The notes beneath the pieces are model-generated. The model worked only from the letters and a program-made list of their open reading frames with translations, searched no databases and was not told the DNA's origin. The position numbers were made by a program, and so were the translations under genes. Positions 49,637 to 58,112 of a stretch of DNA of 64,000 nt are shown piece after piece. The DNA lies in assembly GCA_964414555.1 (NCBI GenBank), contig CAYPWW010000003.1, forward strand, positions 21,197-85,196, read 5' to 3'. The DNA is from Litorimonas sp964414555 (lineage in GTDB: Bacteria > Pseudomonadota > Alphaproteobacteria > Caulobacterales > Maricaulaceae). Positions within the stretch are counted from its first letter, which is position 1; the number at the start of each line of letters is the position of its first letter.

Positions 49637-51541
49637 TCAATCTAACCCTTCGCGTTCACGGGCGCTGTCATAGTGTTCCAGCGCTGCAAACCATCTCTGC
49701 TCGAGGTCGTCTATCAACCCTTGTGTGCTGGCACGTTTGCGACCTAATTTGACAGCCTGTTCGGGGGATGTGGTAAATAGGTCCTCAACGGAAAGCTGCG
49801 CGTCGATGGACTTTATCTCGGTTTGGGCAGCGGCGAGTTCGCGCTCCAGCGTCTTAACTTTTTTCTTTAGAGGTGACAGCCGCTTGAGGCTTTCTGCGCG
49901 GTCTTGTCGGGATCGTTTGCGTGAGTTTTCAGGTGGAGTTTTTTGTTTTTCCTGTGTTTTATCTTTCTCCAATTGGAGTTTGCGATAGTCATCCAGTGAG
50001 CCTTCATAAGATTCAACGGCGCCGCGATCGACGAGCCAGAGCCGGTCGACGACGGCCTCCAGCAAGTTTCGATCATGCGAGATGATCAGCACCGCGCCTT
50101 CATAAAGATTGAGGCTACGAATTAATTCCGCGCGACTATCAATGTCCAAATGGTTGGCCGGTTCGTCGAGCACCAGCAGGTGCGGCTTGTGAAATCCGAT
50201 CAGGGAGAACAGCAGCCGCGCCTTTTCCCCGCCGGACAAATCCCCCGCAGGTGTCTCGGCATTTTTGACGCCTAAACCAAAGCCCGCCAATCGCGCGCGG
50301 CGCTGGGCCTCGGTCGCTTCTGGCATCAGCTCGACAATATGATCATAGGCCGAGGCGCGCGGGTTCAGCGCGTCAATCTGGTGCTGCGCGAAATAGCCGA
50401 TTCGCAGCTTTTTATGCGACCGGATGAAACCGGGATTGGCGGGGTCCAATAACAATGGTTCTAGCTCGCCCATGACGGCTTTGGCGAAGGTCGATTTGCC
50501 CTGACCATTTTTGCCGAGGATGCCGATCCGATCATCTGGGTCGATGCGGACATTGACCTTCCGCAACACGATCAGGTCGTCATAGCCTAGCGCGACATTA
50601 TCAAAGCGCACGATGGGCGGGTTCAGCTGTCGTTCTGGCCCGGGTAGGTCGATGGGCGCGATGGGGTCCGCGATGACCGTTGCGACAGGCTGCATCTTGG
50701 CGAGCTTTTTCACGCGGCTCTGCGCCTGTTTGGCCTTAGACGCTTTGGCCTTAAATCGCTCGACAAAGGCTTCCAGATGCCGACGCTCGTCTTCTTGCTT
50801 GGCCATTAAAGCCATGTTCAGGCGGTTGCGCTCTGCCAGTTGGCGCTCGAAATTATCGTAATTGCCAGCAAAGCCGTTCAGCTTCCCGCCTTGCAGATGG
50901 GCGATATGGGTGACAGCCGTGTTCAGAAAGTCCCGATCATGGGAGATGATCAGCGCTGTGCCGGGATAGGTGCGGATATGCGCCTCCAGCCAGACGGCGC
51001 CTTCGACATCGAGATAGTTCGTCGGCTCATCCAGCATCAGAAAGTCTGGCCGTGCGAAGAGCATGGCGGCGAGAGCGACCCGCATCCGCCACCCGCCAGA
51101 GAAGTCTGAGCAGGGTTTGGCCTGATCTTCTGCGGAAAAACCCAATCCTGACAGGATGGATGCCCCGCGGGCTTCGGCGGAATAGGCCTGAATATCGCCC
51201 AATCGCGTGTGAATCGCGGCGATGCGCATGGGGTCTGTCGCGGTTTCGGCCTCTTTTAGTAATGCCGTGCGTTCCGTATCGGCGACCAGCACCGTGTCGA
51301 TGAGGCTTTGCGGTCCGCTGGGGACTTCTTGGTCGACAACACCGATCCGCATGCCCTTGCGCAGGTTGATTTCACCGTCATCTGGCGAGATATCGCCTTT
51401 GATCAGGCGAAACAGCGTGGACTTGCCTGTGCCATTACGTCCGACCAGCCCGACCTTGTCGCCATCATTGATGGCGAGGGTGGCTTGGGTGAAGAGCGGG
51501 CGGCCTTCGATCCGGTATGTCAGGTCATTGATATGCAGCAT
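49637..51541 (-). CDS. ABC-F ATPase, YheS/Uup-like
   Basis: A 634-residue ABC-F protein with two ATPase domains and no membrane part; such proteins act on the ribosome. Walker A motifs are GLVGRNGTGKST and GILGKNGQGKST; signature motifs are DFSGGWRMR and DLSGGEKAR. The linker FVERFKAKASKAKQAQSR is the YheS-type P-site tRNA interaction motif region. A C-terminal coiled coil (about 535-625) is highly charged. The start at 51541 is preferred over 51556, since MLHINDLTYRI matches the family start. Confidence 0.9.
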   Translation of the reverse strand: MLHINDLTYRIEGRPLFTQATLAINDGDKVGLVGRNGTGKSTLFRLIKGDISPDDGEINLRKGMRIGVVDQEVPSGPQSLIDTVLVADTERTALLKEAETATDPMRIAAIHTRLGDIQAYSAEARGASILSGLGFSAEDQAKPCSDFSGGWRMRVALAAMLFARPDFLMLDEPTNYLDVEGAVWLEAHIRTYPGTALIISHDRDFLNTAVTHIAHLQGGKLNGFAGNYDNFERQLAERNRLNMALMAKQEDERRHLEAFVERFKAKASKAKQAQSRVKKLAKMQPVATVIADPIAPIDLPGPERQLNPPIVRFDNVALGYDDLIVLRKVNVRIDPDDRIGILGKNGQGKSTFAKAVMGELEPLLLDPANPGFIRSHKKLRIGYFAQHQIDALNPRASAYDHIVELMPEATEAQRRARLAGFGLGVKNAETPAGDLSGGEKARLLFSLIGFHKPHLLVLDEPANHLDIDSRAELIRSLNLYEGAVLIISHDRNLLEAVVDRLWLVDRGAVESYEGSLDDYRKLQLEKDKTQEKQKTPPENSRKRSRQDRAESLKRLSPLKKKVKTLERELAAAQTEIKSIDAQLSVEDLFTTSPEQAVKLGRKRASTQGLIDDLEQRWFAALEHYDSAREREGLD

Positions 51542-51633
51542 AACGCCTGCGCACATCTATATCGGCTTTACAGCGGTGCAAGCCCGCATTAAGGGCGCGG
51601 CCAACGCAAACTCACCCAACTGGGAGCCTTATC

Positions 51634-52056
51634 ATGGCCGTTCAACGCACTTTTTCCATCATCAAGCCCGACGCCACCAAGCGTAACATCACAGGCAAGG
51701 TCCTGACCAAGATCGAAGACGCCGGTCTGCGCATCGTCGCACAAAAGCGCCTGCACCTCTCCGAAGAGCAGGCTGGCGGGTTCTACGCCGTCCATAAAGA
51801 GCGTCCGTTCTACGGCGACCTCGTCAAGTTCATGACCTCCGGTCCTGTCGTTGTTCAGGTGCTGGAAGGTGAAAACGCCATCGCGAAATACCGCGAAGTT
51901 ATGGGCGCGACGAACCCAAAGGAAGCTGACGCTGGAACGATCCGCGCCGAATTTGCCGAGAGCATCGACGCCAACACGGTTCACGGGTCTGATGCCCCAG
52001 AAACCGCAGCTGAAGAAATCCAGTTCTTCTTCTCGGATGATGAAATCGTCGGCTAA
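51634..52056 (+). CDS. ndk: Nucleoside diphosphate kinase
   Basis: A 140-residue enzyme that passes phosphate from ATP to other nucleoside diphosphates through His117 in NTVHGSDAPETA. The N-terminal RTFSIIKPDATKR (5-17) and KFMTSGPVVVQVLEGENAI (about 65-83) are family hallmarks and the length is normal. It is monocistronic, divergent from the ABC-F gene, with a strong terminator behind it. Confidence 0.98.
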   Translation: MAVQRTFSIIKPDATKRNITGKVLTKIEDAGLRIVAQKRLHLSEEQAGGFYAVHKERPFYGDLVKFMTSGPVVVQVLEGENAIAKYREVMGATNPKEADAGTIRAEFAESIDANTVHGSDAPETAAEEIQFFFSDDEIVG

Positions 52057-52078
52057 GCTTTCCGCTGACTTAAAACGT

Positions 52079-52109
52079 AAAAAGGCCGGGTCGAAAGACC
52101 CGGCCTTTT
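52079..52109. terminator. Bidirectional terminator between ndk and the TadG-like gene
   Basis: GGCCGGGTC (52084-52092), GAAA tetraloop, GACCCGGCC (52097-52105), flanked by an A-rich run upstream and TTTT downstream. It can end ndk on the plus strand and the convergent TadG-like gene on the minus strand. Confidence 0.93.
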
Positions 52110-52145
52110 CCATATTTTGGGGGAGGGCAGGTTGCCCCACATCCC

Positions 52146-53648
52146 TTAGGATTTAATGCGGATCAGTTCCTTCACGATATCGTTCTGGATCTGGTCAAAC
52201 GCACCTTCCAACTCAGTACCATTGCTGGCCATGATGAATTTTCCGGGCGAAGCACACTGCTGCATCAGCGAGACCGCTGCATTGTTGACCTCTGCCGTCA
52301 CGCGTTGCGTGTAAGGGTAGGCGTAGTTGTCACCTGGTGGTGGATTATCGTGATAGGGGTCATAATAATCCCCAACATCAAGACCATAGGCGATCGTGAA
52401 GATCTCTGTGCCTTGGGCTTTCATAGCCGTACAGCTCGCAACTGTGTCACGGTCAGCCGTCCGGCGTAACCAGCCTTGCTCGAAACCGAAGTAGTCCCAG
52501 TACCAATTTGGATAGCTATTCGTCCATTGGTACCAGCTCCCGTTCCAGAACGTCCAAGCGTTCGGCGCATCATCATCTTGAACGAGGTAGCGTGACCCGA
52601 CGGAGTTCTGACCGTCAGTCATGAACACAACGAATTTCAATGGTTGACGATAGCCCTGGTTATGACGCTCTGCTTCTGCACGATGATCATCATCCTCGGT
52701 TGCAAGCCATGTCATGGCCTCTGCCATGGGCGGGTTTGAGTTTGTTCCGCCGCGCGCCCCCATGCTGGCGATATGGCCATCATTAATACCAGAGTAGCCC
52801 CACTCCATTTCGCGAGCCAAACCATTGGTTTGGGCGATAATTTGGTCGTTATAGGGCAGAATACCCGTGCGCAGGACCCGATGGCCATCTGCTGCAACCT
52901 GATTGCCCAATCGTGCACGCATATCTTCGCGGAATGTTTCGACCGACACTTTTAGTGCTGAAATCCGTGATCCTGCATTAGCGGGGCGATTGCCGTCAGA
53001 GTCGACTGGGCGGTCATCCCAACGCATTGAACCGGAGTTATCTAGCACAAGTGCGATAGACGCCGGAAACGCATCTTCAATTTCATAATATGAGACGACC
53101 GATTCAGCCGTAAATGTCATCGTGTTTTTACGTTTTGCTTGGCGCTCTTGTTTCTTACCTTCGCTAAGCTTGGCATGACCACGACCGTCGCTTGGCCCGA
53201 AACTATCGAAGACCTGAATAAAACTTGGATTTGTACGACCCCGAACTGTGACGGTCGCTTCTTTCGCGTTATCGTCATAGCTAACTTGGATTGTTACATT
53301 CTCTGCACCGCCAGCGACCCAGTTTTTGTAGTCATAGCCCAGCTCCGCAGCTGTGTAGAGTTTCATGTGCTGAAAACCTTCTTCTGGTTCAGCTTCACCA
53401 TTGGAATTGACCTGTGGCGCCGAAGGCATGCGGCCATTGTTTTTGACGAAGATCGCCGCGGTCAGGGCTGTCGCATCGGCAATCGCCTGACTGTGGCTCT
53501 GTGCGCTTTTCAACGTCGAAATGTCCATCGCGGCACCAATTGTGCCGAGAATAAAGACCGAGCAGATCGCGAACATAGGTCCGACGTTCCCCTTGGTGTC
53601 GCCACGGTAACGCTTGAACAGCGTCATTCCTGGTTGCTTGTTTGACAT
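52146..53648 (-). CDS. TadG-like pilus-assembly protein with vWA domain
   Basis: A 500-residue protein. The ATG at 53648 gives a basic head (TLFKRYRGDTKGN) and a hydrophobic segment VGPMFAICSVFILGTIGAAMDIS (about 25-47; quoted by its ends), the TadE/TadG-type anchor (Flp_N/TadE-like). The vWA domain (about 195-490) has the MIDAS motif VLDNSGSM, then later GTNSNPPMAEAM and FVVFMTDGQNS. Many Trp/Tyr residues lie near 365-395 (WFWNGSWYQWTNS-like). TadG helps assemble tight-adherence pili. No other tad gene is near, so it is a stand-alone copy. Confidence 0.85.
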   Translation of the reverse strand: MSNKQPGMTLFKRYRGDTKGNVGPMFAICSVFILGTIGAAMDISTLKSAQSHSQAIADATALTAAIFVKNNGRMPSAPQVNSNGEAEPEEGFQHMKLYTAAELGYDYKNWVAGGAENVTIQVSYDDNAKEATVTVRGRTNPSFIQVFDSFGPSDGRGHAKLSEGKKQERQAKRKNTMTFTAESVVSYYEIEDAFPASIALVLDNSGSMRWDDRPVDSDGNRPANAGSRISALKVSVETFREDMRARLGNQVAADGHRVLRTGILPYNDQIIAQTNGLAREMEWGYSGINDGHIASMGARGGTNSNPPMAEAMTWLATEDDDHRAEAERHNQGYRQPLKFVVFMTDGQNSVGSRYLVQDDDAPNAWTFWNGSWYQWTNSYPNWYWDYFGFEQGWLRRTADRDTVASCTAMKAQGTEIFTIAYGLDVGDYYDPYHDNPPPGDNYAYPYTQRVTAEVNNAAVSLMQQCASPGKFIMASNGTELEGAFDQIQNDIVKELIRIKS

Positions 53649-53754
53649 GATCCCAATCCTAAACTTCCCACATGACAAAACCCGAACCGGGAACTGCCAG
53701 TAGAAACAACGTAGGGGATGGACTTTTCGAGGAGGTTATAAATCTCGGTTGATA

Positions 53755-53783
53755 GACGGTTAACATCCAACAGGGTTAACAAT
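53755..53783. promoter_or_regulatory. Two GTTAAC palindromes upstream of the TadG-like gene
   Basis: GTTAAC occurs at 53759-53764 and again at 53775-53780, within the 134-bp gap between purN and the TadG-like gene. The palindromes resemble CtrA half sites but their 16-bp spacing does not match TTAA-N7-TTAA. Candidate regulatory site only. Confidence 0.25.
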
Positions 53784-54361
53784 TATCGCATATCTGTCAA
53801 CACATCCCGCAGCGCGCTGGGATAGAGGCGGTGCTCTAGCGCTTGCACGCGTGTGGCCAGGGTCTCTTCCGTATCAGATGCATCTACATCAAGTGTGGAT
53901 TGCGCAATAATATGACCTTCATCGACGCCTTCGCTGACCCAGTGCACGGTGCAACCATGTTCCGCATCGCCGGCCTCCAAAGCGCGCTTATGCGTGTGGA
54001 GACCTTTATACTTCGGCAAAAGCGACGGGTGAATGTTGATCATCCGGCCTGTCCAATCCCGCACGAATGTCGCGCCGAGCACGCGCATAAAGCCAGCACA
54101 GACGACGAAATCTATCTCATGTGCGCGAAGGGCCGCGTCCATCTCGGCCTCAAACGCAGCGCGTGTCTCGAATTCTCGGTGGTCGATGCAAATGGCCTCT
54201 ACGCCCTTCTCATCTGCCGCGCGCAGGCCTTGGGCCTCTGGTTTGTTAGAGATGACGAGGGCAATCTCTGCCGGATAATCTGGAGCTTGGGCGGCCTCGA
54301 TCAGCGAGAGCATATTCGACCCGCGCCCTGAGATCAGGACGGCTGTGCGGATTTTAGGCAC
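53783..54361 (-). CDS. purN: Phosphoribosylglycinamide formyltransferase
   Basis: A 192-residue enzyme that formylates GAR with 10-formyl-THF, third step of purine synthesis. It shows ISGRGSNM at the N-terminus, catalytic Asn-x-His in MINIHPSLLPKYKG (about 106-119) and the catalytic Asp in SEGVDEGHII. The GTG at 54361 overlaps the purM stop by 8 nt and gives the family-typical N-terminus; an upstream ATG would lie deep in purM. Confidence 0.95.
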   Translation of the reverse strand: MPKIRTAVLISGRGSNMLSLIEAAQAPDYPAEIALVISNKPEAQGLRAADEKGVEAICIDHREFETRAAFEAEMDAALRAHEIDFVVCAGFMRVLGATFVRDWTGRMINIHPSLLPKYKGLHTHKRALEAGDAEHGCTVHWVSEGVDEGHIIAQSTLDVDASDTEETLATRVQALEHRLYPSALRDVLTDMR

Positions 54362-55394
54362 AACCCGGCACGCGCTTGAGTTGTCCGATGACATGGGCGG
54401 CTTCGCCAGCGGCATCTAAGCGGCTCAGGACATCCATGACGGCGTCAGGCTTCACGCAGACAACCATGCCAATGCCACAGTTAAAGGCGCGGCGCATTTC
54501 GGCCTCATCGACACCGCCCGTCTCTTGCAGCCAGCGAAACACGGCGGGGCGGTCCCAGCTGTCGAAATCAAATTCCGCTTCCAGCCCGTCGGGCAGCATG
54601 CGCGGGACATTATCCGTCAGCCCGCCTCCAGTGATATGAGCGAGGCCGGATACCAGACCGTCACGGATAAGCGGCAGCAGCGATTTGATGTACAGCTTCG
54701 TCGGGGTCAGCAGGGCTTCGGCTAGCGTTGTGTCAGCAAAAGGTGCTGGATCATCCCAGTCAAGGCCAGAGCGCTCGACAATCTTGCGGATAAGGGAATA
54801 GCCATTTGAGTGCGGGCCAGAAGACTCCACACCGATCAGGATGTCGCCGCGATCCATGTCTCCGTGTCGGGGCAGCATCGCGTCGCGTTCCACCGCGCCA
54901 ACGACAAATCCTGCGAGGTCGAAATCTTCGCCTTCATACATGCCCGGCATTTCCGCTGTTTCCCCGCCGATGAGGGCGCAACCGGACTGGCGACAGCCTT
55001 CGGCAATGCCAGACACAACAGCCGAGGCACGGTCTGCGTCCAGCTTGCCTGTCGCGAAGTAATCAAGGAAGAACAGCGGCTCTGCACCATTGGCCAGCAC
55101 ATCATTGGCGCACATCGCGACGAGGTCGATCCCGACCGTGTCCAAGCGACCCGTATCAATTGCGATGCGCAGCTTTGTCCCGACGCCGTCCGTGCCGGAA
55201 ATCAGCACAGGATCTTTAAACCCTGCGGCTTTCAGATCGAATGCGCCGCCAAATCCGCCAATCGTGCCATCCGCACCGGCGCGGCGCGTAGATTTGACCA
55301 TGGGCTTGATCCGATCGACCAATGCGTCGCCAGCATCAATCGAAACACCGGCATCGGCGTAAGATAGACCTTTATCAGTGGGGGAGTCGCTCAT
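54354..55394 (-). CDS. purM: Phosphoribosylformylglycinamidine cyclo-ligase (AIR synthetase)
   Basis: A 346-residue ATP-dependent enzyme for step five of purine synthesis. Features are LSYADAGVSIDAGDALVDRI (from about residue 9), ISGTDGVGTKLRIA, GIDLVAMCANDVLANGAEPL (about 92-111), ALIGGETAEMPGMY and ITGGGLTDNVPRML. The ATG at 55394 fits the family; 55400 is an alternative. It is the first gene of purM-purN and divergent from the DUF2066 gene. Confidence 0.95.
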   Translation of the reverse strand: MSDSPTDKGLSYADAGVSIDAGDALVDRIKPMVKSTRRAGADGTIGGFGGAFDLKAAGFKDPVLISGTDGVGTKLRIAIDTGRLDTVGIDLVAMCANDVLANGAEPLFFLDYFATGKLDADRASAVVSGIAEGCRQSGCALIGGETAEMPGMYEGEDFDLAGFVVGAVERDAMLPRHGDMDRGDILIGVESSGPHSNGYSLIRKIVERSGLDWDDPAPFADTTLAEALLTPTKLYIKSLLPLIRDGLVSGLAHITGGGLTDNVPRMLPDGLEAEFDFDSWDRPAVFRWLQETGGVDEAEMRRAFNCGIGMVVCVKPDAVMDVLSRLDAAGEAAHVIGQLKRVPGCA

Positions 55395-55542
55395 GTGCAT
55401 GACCTTGTGCGCAGGGTTGCGGATAATCGTGCTGCTTGGACCATTTTGCGCCTGCGCGCGCAAGTTCAGCGGTCCAATTAGGTGTGGGAATAAGCAGTGC
55501 GCGGGCTTGGCCTTAAGCGAGTGAAGCGCTATCGACTCCCTC

Positions 55543-56535
55543 ATGACACGTTTCTTTGCTATTCTGCTGACTTTCTTCTTCGCAACGTCGGCTTACGCTG
55601 ACGATCCCTTTACAGTTGGCGGGGTGCAAGTGGACGCAACGGCCGCCACAGCGATTGAAGCGCAGACATTGGCCATGCGCGATGGACAACTGGCGGCGGC
55701 AGAAATCCTGTTTGATCGCCTGACGCTGGAAAACGAACGCCTCGCCAATCCTCTGCCAGAGCTGACGCCAGAGCTTGTTGCGCGGATGATCCGGGCGATG
55801 GTCCCGGGCAAAGAAAAACGCTCCGCCAATCGGTATCTCGGCGAAGTGACCGTGGCGTTTAATCCCTCTCAGGTGCAGCAGTTCCTGCGCGACAACCAAT
55901 TGACCCTCGTTAGCTCGCAAGCACGCGAACGCCTTGTTTTTCTCATAGATCAAGCACCGACCTTGCGTGGTACGTCTGAGGTTGCGAATATCTTCTCTGA
56001 CCCGCGCCTATCCTACGCTTTGACGCCCTTACGCGCCGCGCGGGCCGAAGACACATTTGGCATCACAAGCGCCACGTCTGCTGACCATCTGAAAGCCATC
56101 GCCAGCGGTTATGGTCTAAATCAGGTGCTGATCGTGGAGCCATCCGGACAAGTCACAGATGTTGCATTGGACACAGGCGAACGTCAGACGTTCTTTATCT
56201 CTGGTTCCCCAACAACACCCGATTTCGCAGATCGCATCGTCGAGCGTCTGGAGGCCGAGTGGAAACAAGCATCCGCCGTCGTCGCGACGGAGGTCGTCTC
56301 TACCCCGGTTTCTGTTTTGTATAATTCGCACCAAAGCTGGATCGCCCTGCAACAAGCGATCAATACGTCTGCGCAAATTCGCGGCGCGCGATTGGATGCT
56401 TTGTCCAAGGACGGCGCACTCATGACGATTACCTATGGCGGGGACATTTCGCGCTTGGCGAATGAACTTCGCTTTAAGGGCGTCTCAGTTGAGCAGGACC
56501 CAGAACTGGGCCTTGTCTTCACCGCCTTGCGCTAG
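55543..56535 (+). CDS. Secreted DUF2066 protein
   Basis: A 330-residue exported protein of family DUF2066. The signal peptide is MTRFFAILLTFFFATSAYAD. The DUF2066 part starts with FTVGGVQVDATA (about 22-33) and continues through ALTPLRAARAED. The function is unknown; many alphaproteobacteria keep this gene next to hdaA, as here (14 nt). It is divergent from purM. Confidence 0.83.
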   Translation: MTRFFAILLTFFFATSAYADDPFTVGGVQVDATAATAIEAQTLAMRDGQLAAAEILFDRLTLENERLANPLPELTPELVARMIRAMVPGKEKRSANRYLGEVTVAFNPSQVQQFLRDNQLTLVSSQARERLVFLIDQAPTLRGTSEVANIFSDPRLSYALTPLRAARAEDTFGITSATSADHLKAIASGYGLNQVLIVEPSGQVTDVALDTGERQTFFISGSPTTPDFADRIVERLEAEWKQASAVVATEVVSTPVSVLYNSHQSWIALQQAINTSAQIRGARLDALSKDGALMTITYGGDISRLANELRFKGVSVEQDPELGLVFTALR

Positions 56536-56549
56536 GCGTCGCTGGACCC

Positions 56550-57176
56550 ATGAAGCAGATTCCTTTCAACCTTCGCCCGCGCACCGCGCCGGGCTTTGCG
56601 GACTTCCATGTCTCGCCGGGCAATGCGGCGGCGGTGACGATGTTGCGCGCGCGCGACCGTTGGCCAGGGCCGTGCTTGCTGCTGCTCGGGCCGAGCGGGT
56701 CGGGTAAGACGCATTTGGGTCGCGCCTATGCCGCGGGTGGTGAGGGTGTGTTTCTGGATGATGCTGCGGCTCTGCCAGAAGAGACGTTGTTCAACACGAT
56801 CAATCAGGCGCTGGCGAGTGAGATCGGCGGCTTGGTGCTTGCGACGGATACGCCTCCGTCAGCGTGGGGCACAGAGATGCCGGACCTACGCTCGCGCCTC
56901 AACGCGATGCCTGTGATTACGCTGGTCGAGCATGATGAGACGACGCTGGAGCCCATCCTGCGCGAGATGTTCGCCCGCACAGGTCGTGTCGTGGGCGCAG
57001 ACGTCGTAGATTACATCCTGCGCTATTCAGATCGATCCGTGGATGCTCTGCGCGCTCTGGTGCATGAGGTCGATGTCGCGGCTGGCTCGACCAAGGCCGA
57101 TGTCACCAAAAACTTCGTCTCGAAATATCTAAAGCGTCGCTCAAAACACGACCCGCTGCCCATCCCAAGCGAATAG
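56550..57176 (+). CDS. hdaA: HdaA, DnaA-related regulator of replication initiation
   Basis: A 208-residue AAA+ protein related to DnaA domain III without the DNA-binding domain IV. The N-terminal clamp-binding motif QIPFNL (residues 3-8), Walker A GPSGSGKTH (about 47-55), a short Walker B-like VFLDDAAAL and a sensor region MPDLRSRLNAMP match HdaA/Hda. With the sliding clamp it promotes ATP hydrolysis by DnaA, preventing re-initiation. Its 3' end overlaps the convergent SDR gene by 36 nt. Confidence 0.9.
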   Translation: MKQIPFNLRPRTAPGFADFHVSPGNAAAVTMLRARDRWPGPCLLLLGPSGSGKTHLGRAYAAGGEGVFLDDAAALPEETLFNTINQALASEIGGLVLATDTPPSAWGTEMPDLRSRLNAMPVITLVEHDETTLEPILREMFARTGRVVGADVVDYILRYSDRSVDALRALVHEVDVAAGSTKADVTKNFVSKYLKRRSKHDPLPIPSE

Positions 57177-57881
57177 CTGTCCTGAGTCGGCTGGTGTCCG
57201 CCCGTCGATGACCTCTAGCAATTTCTCGGCAGAGAACTCCGGCGTGAATAATTTCCCCTCCGGCACATTGCCTTGAAATGGTTTGGACAGGCCCGTGTCC
57301 ACGGTTCCGGGATGCAGTCCGATAATCAGCTGCTCTGGGAAACGCCTCGCTGTCTCGATGGCAGCCGTCTTGAGGACCATGTTCAGCGCCGCTTTCGACG
57401 CGCGGTAAGCATACCAGCCGCCGAGGCGATTATCCGAAATACTGCCCACGCGCGCAGACAGCGCCGCAAACACCGCGCGACGTTTGCGGTGCAGTAGCGG
57501 GATAAAATATTTCGCGCACATCGCTGGGCCAATGACATTCGTCGCATAAGACGTTTCAAAACCCTTATAGCTGAGTGCACGCAGGTTCTTCTCCGGCGAA
57601 ATCCCTTCACCTTGTAACAAGCCCGTCGCGACGATGACCATGTCCAACGGTTTGACTTCTTCCAACGCTTGCGCTGCCGCAATCAGGCTGTCCTCATCCA
57701 GAAAGTCAAAGGTCAGGTTCGCGACCTTGGGCGAAGGGTGAGACCGCCCACCGCGCGAGAGGGCATGCACGCGCGCGACTTGGGGGCTGTCCACCAAATG
57801 TTGGACCAGCGCCGCGCCAATCCCGCCAGAGGCGCCCACGACGACGACGCGCAGGTCCTCTCCAAAGCTCTCAAATTTCAT
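57141..57881 (-). CDS. Short-chain dehydrogenase/reductase
   Basis: A 246-residue SDR enzyme. The NAD(P)-binding motif is VVVGASGGIGAAL (about 12-24), the catalytic Ser is near FAALSARVGSI and the Tyr-x3-Lys is in YAYRASKAALNM (about 157-168). It resembles the C-factor/CsgA-like subgroup. The substrate is unknown. It overlaps the DUF2256 gene upstream by 4 nt, and hdaA at its 3' end. Confidence 0.88.
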   Translation of the reverse strand: MKFESFGEDLRVVVVGASGGIGAALVQHLVDSPQVARVHALSRGGRSHPSPKVANLTFDFLDEDSLIAAAQALEEVKPLDMVIVATGLLQGEGISPEKNLRALSYKGFETSYATNVIGPAMCAKYFIPLLHRKRRAVFAALSARVGSISDNRLGGWYAYRASKAALNMVLKTAAIETARRFPEQLIIGLHPGTVDTGLSKPFQGNVPEGKLFTPEFSAEKLLEVIDGRTPADSGQLFAWDGQRVVF

Positions 57882-58027
57882 CGGGCTATCCTTTTCGCGT
57901 CACGTTTGCACCGCTCGCTGCAATAGCGAACATTGTCCCAGTCCCGTTCCCACTTCTTGCGCCATGCAAAAGGACGCTCGCAGACGGGGCACATCTTGGT
58001 CGGCAGATTGGGTTTCTTGTGGGCCAT
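57878..58027 (-). CDS. Small zinc-ribbon-like DUF2256 protein
   Basis: A 49-residue protein with the DUF2256 pattern KMCPVCERPFAWRKKW, then VRYCSERCKRDA; the two CxxC/CxxxC pairs would bind one zinc. The ATG at 58027 was chosen, because residues upstream would overlap the photolyase start. DUF2256 genes are often found beside iron-sulfur photolyases/cryptochromes, and here one starts 86 nt away in the opposite direction. Confidence 0.85.
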   Translation of the reverse strand: MAHKKPNLPTKMCPVCERPFAWRKKWERDWDNVRYCSERCKRDAKRIAR

Positions 58028-58112
58028 GCTTTGCTTACGCGCCAGATGCGCCGGCCGTTGCGAAATTATCAATCCGTCGCAACGGGAATCGCGGCGCGTG
58101 CGTAGGTAGAAC

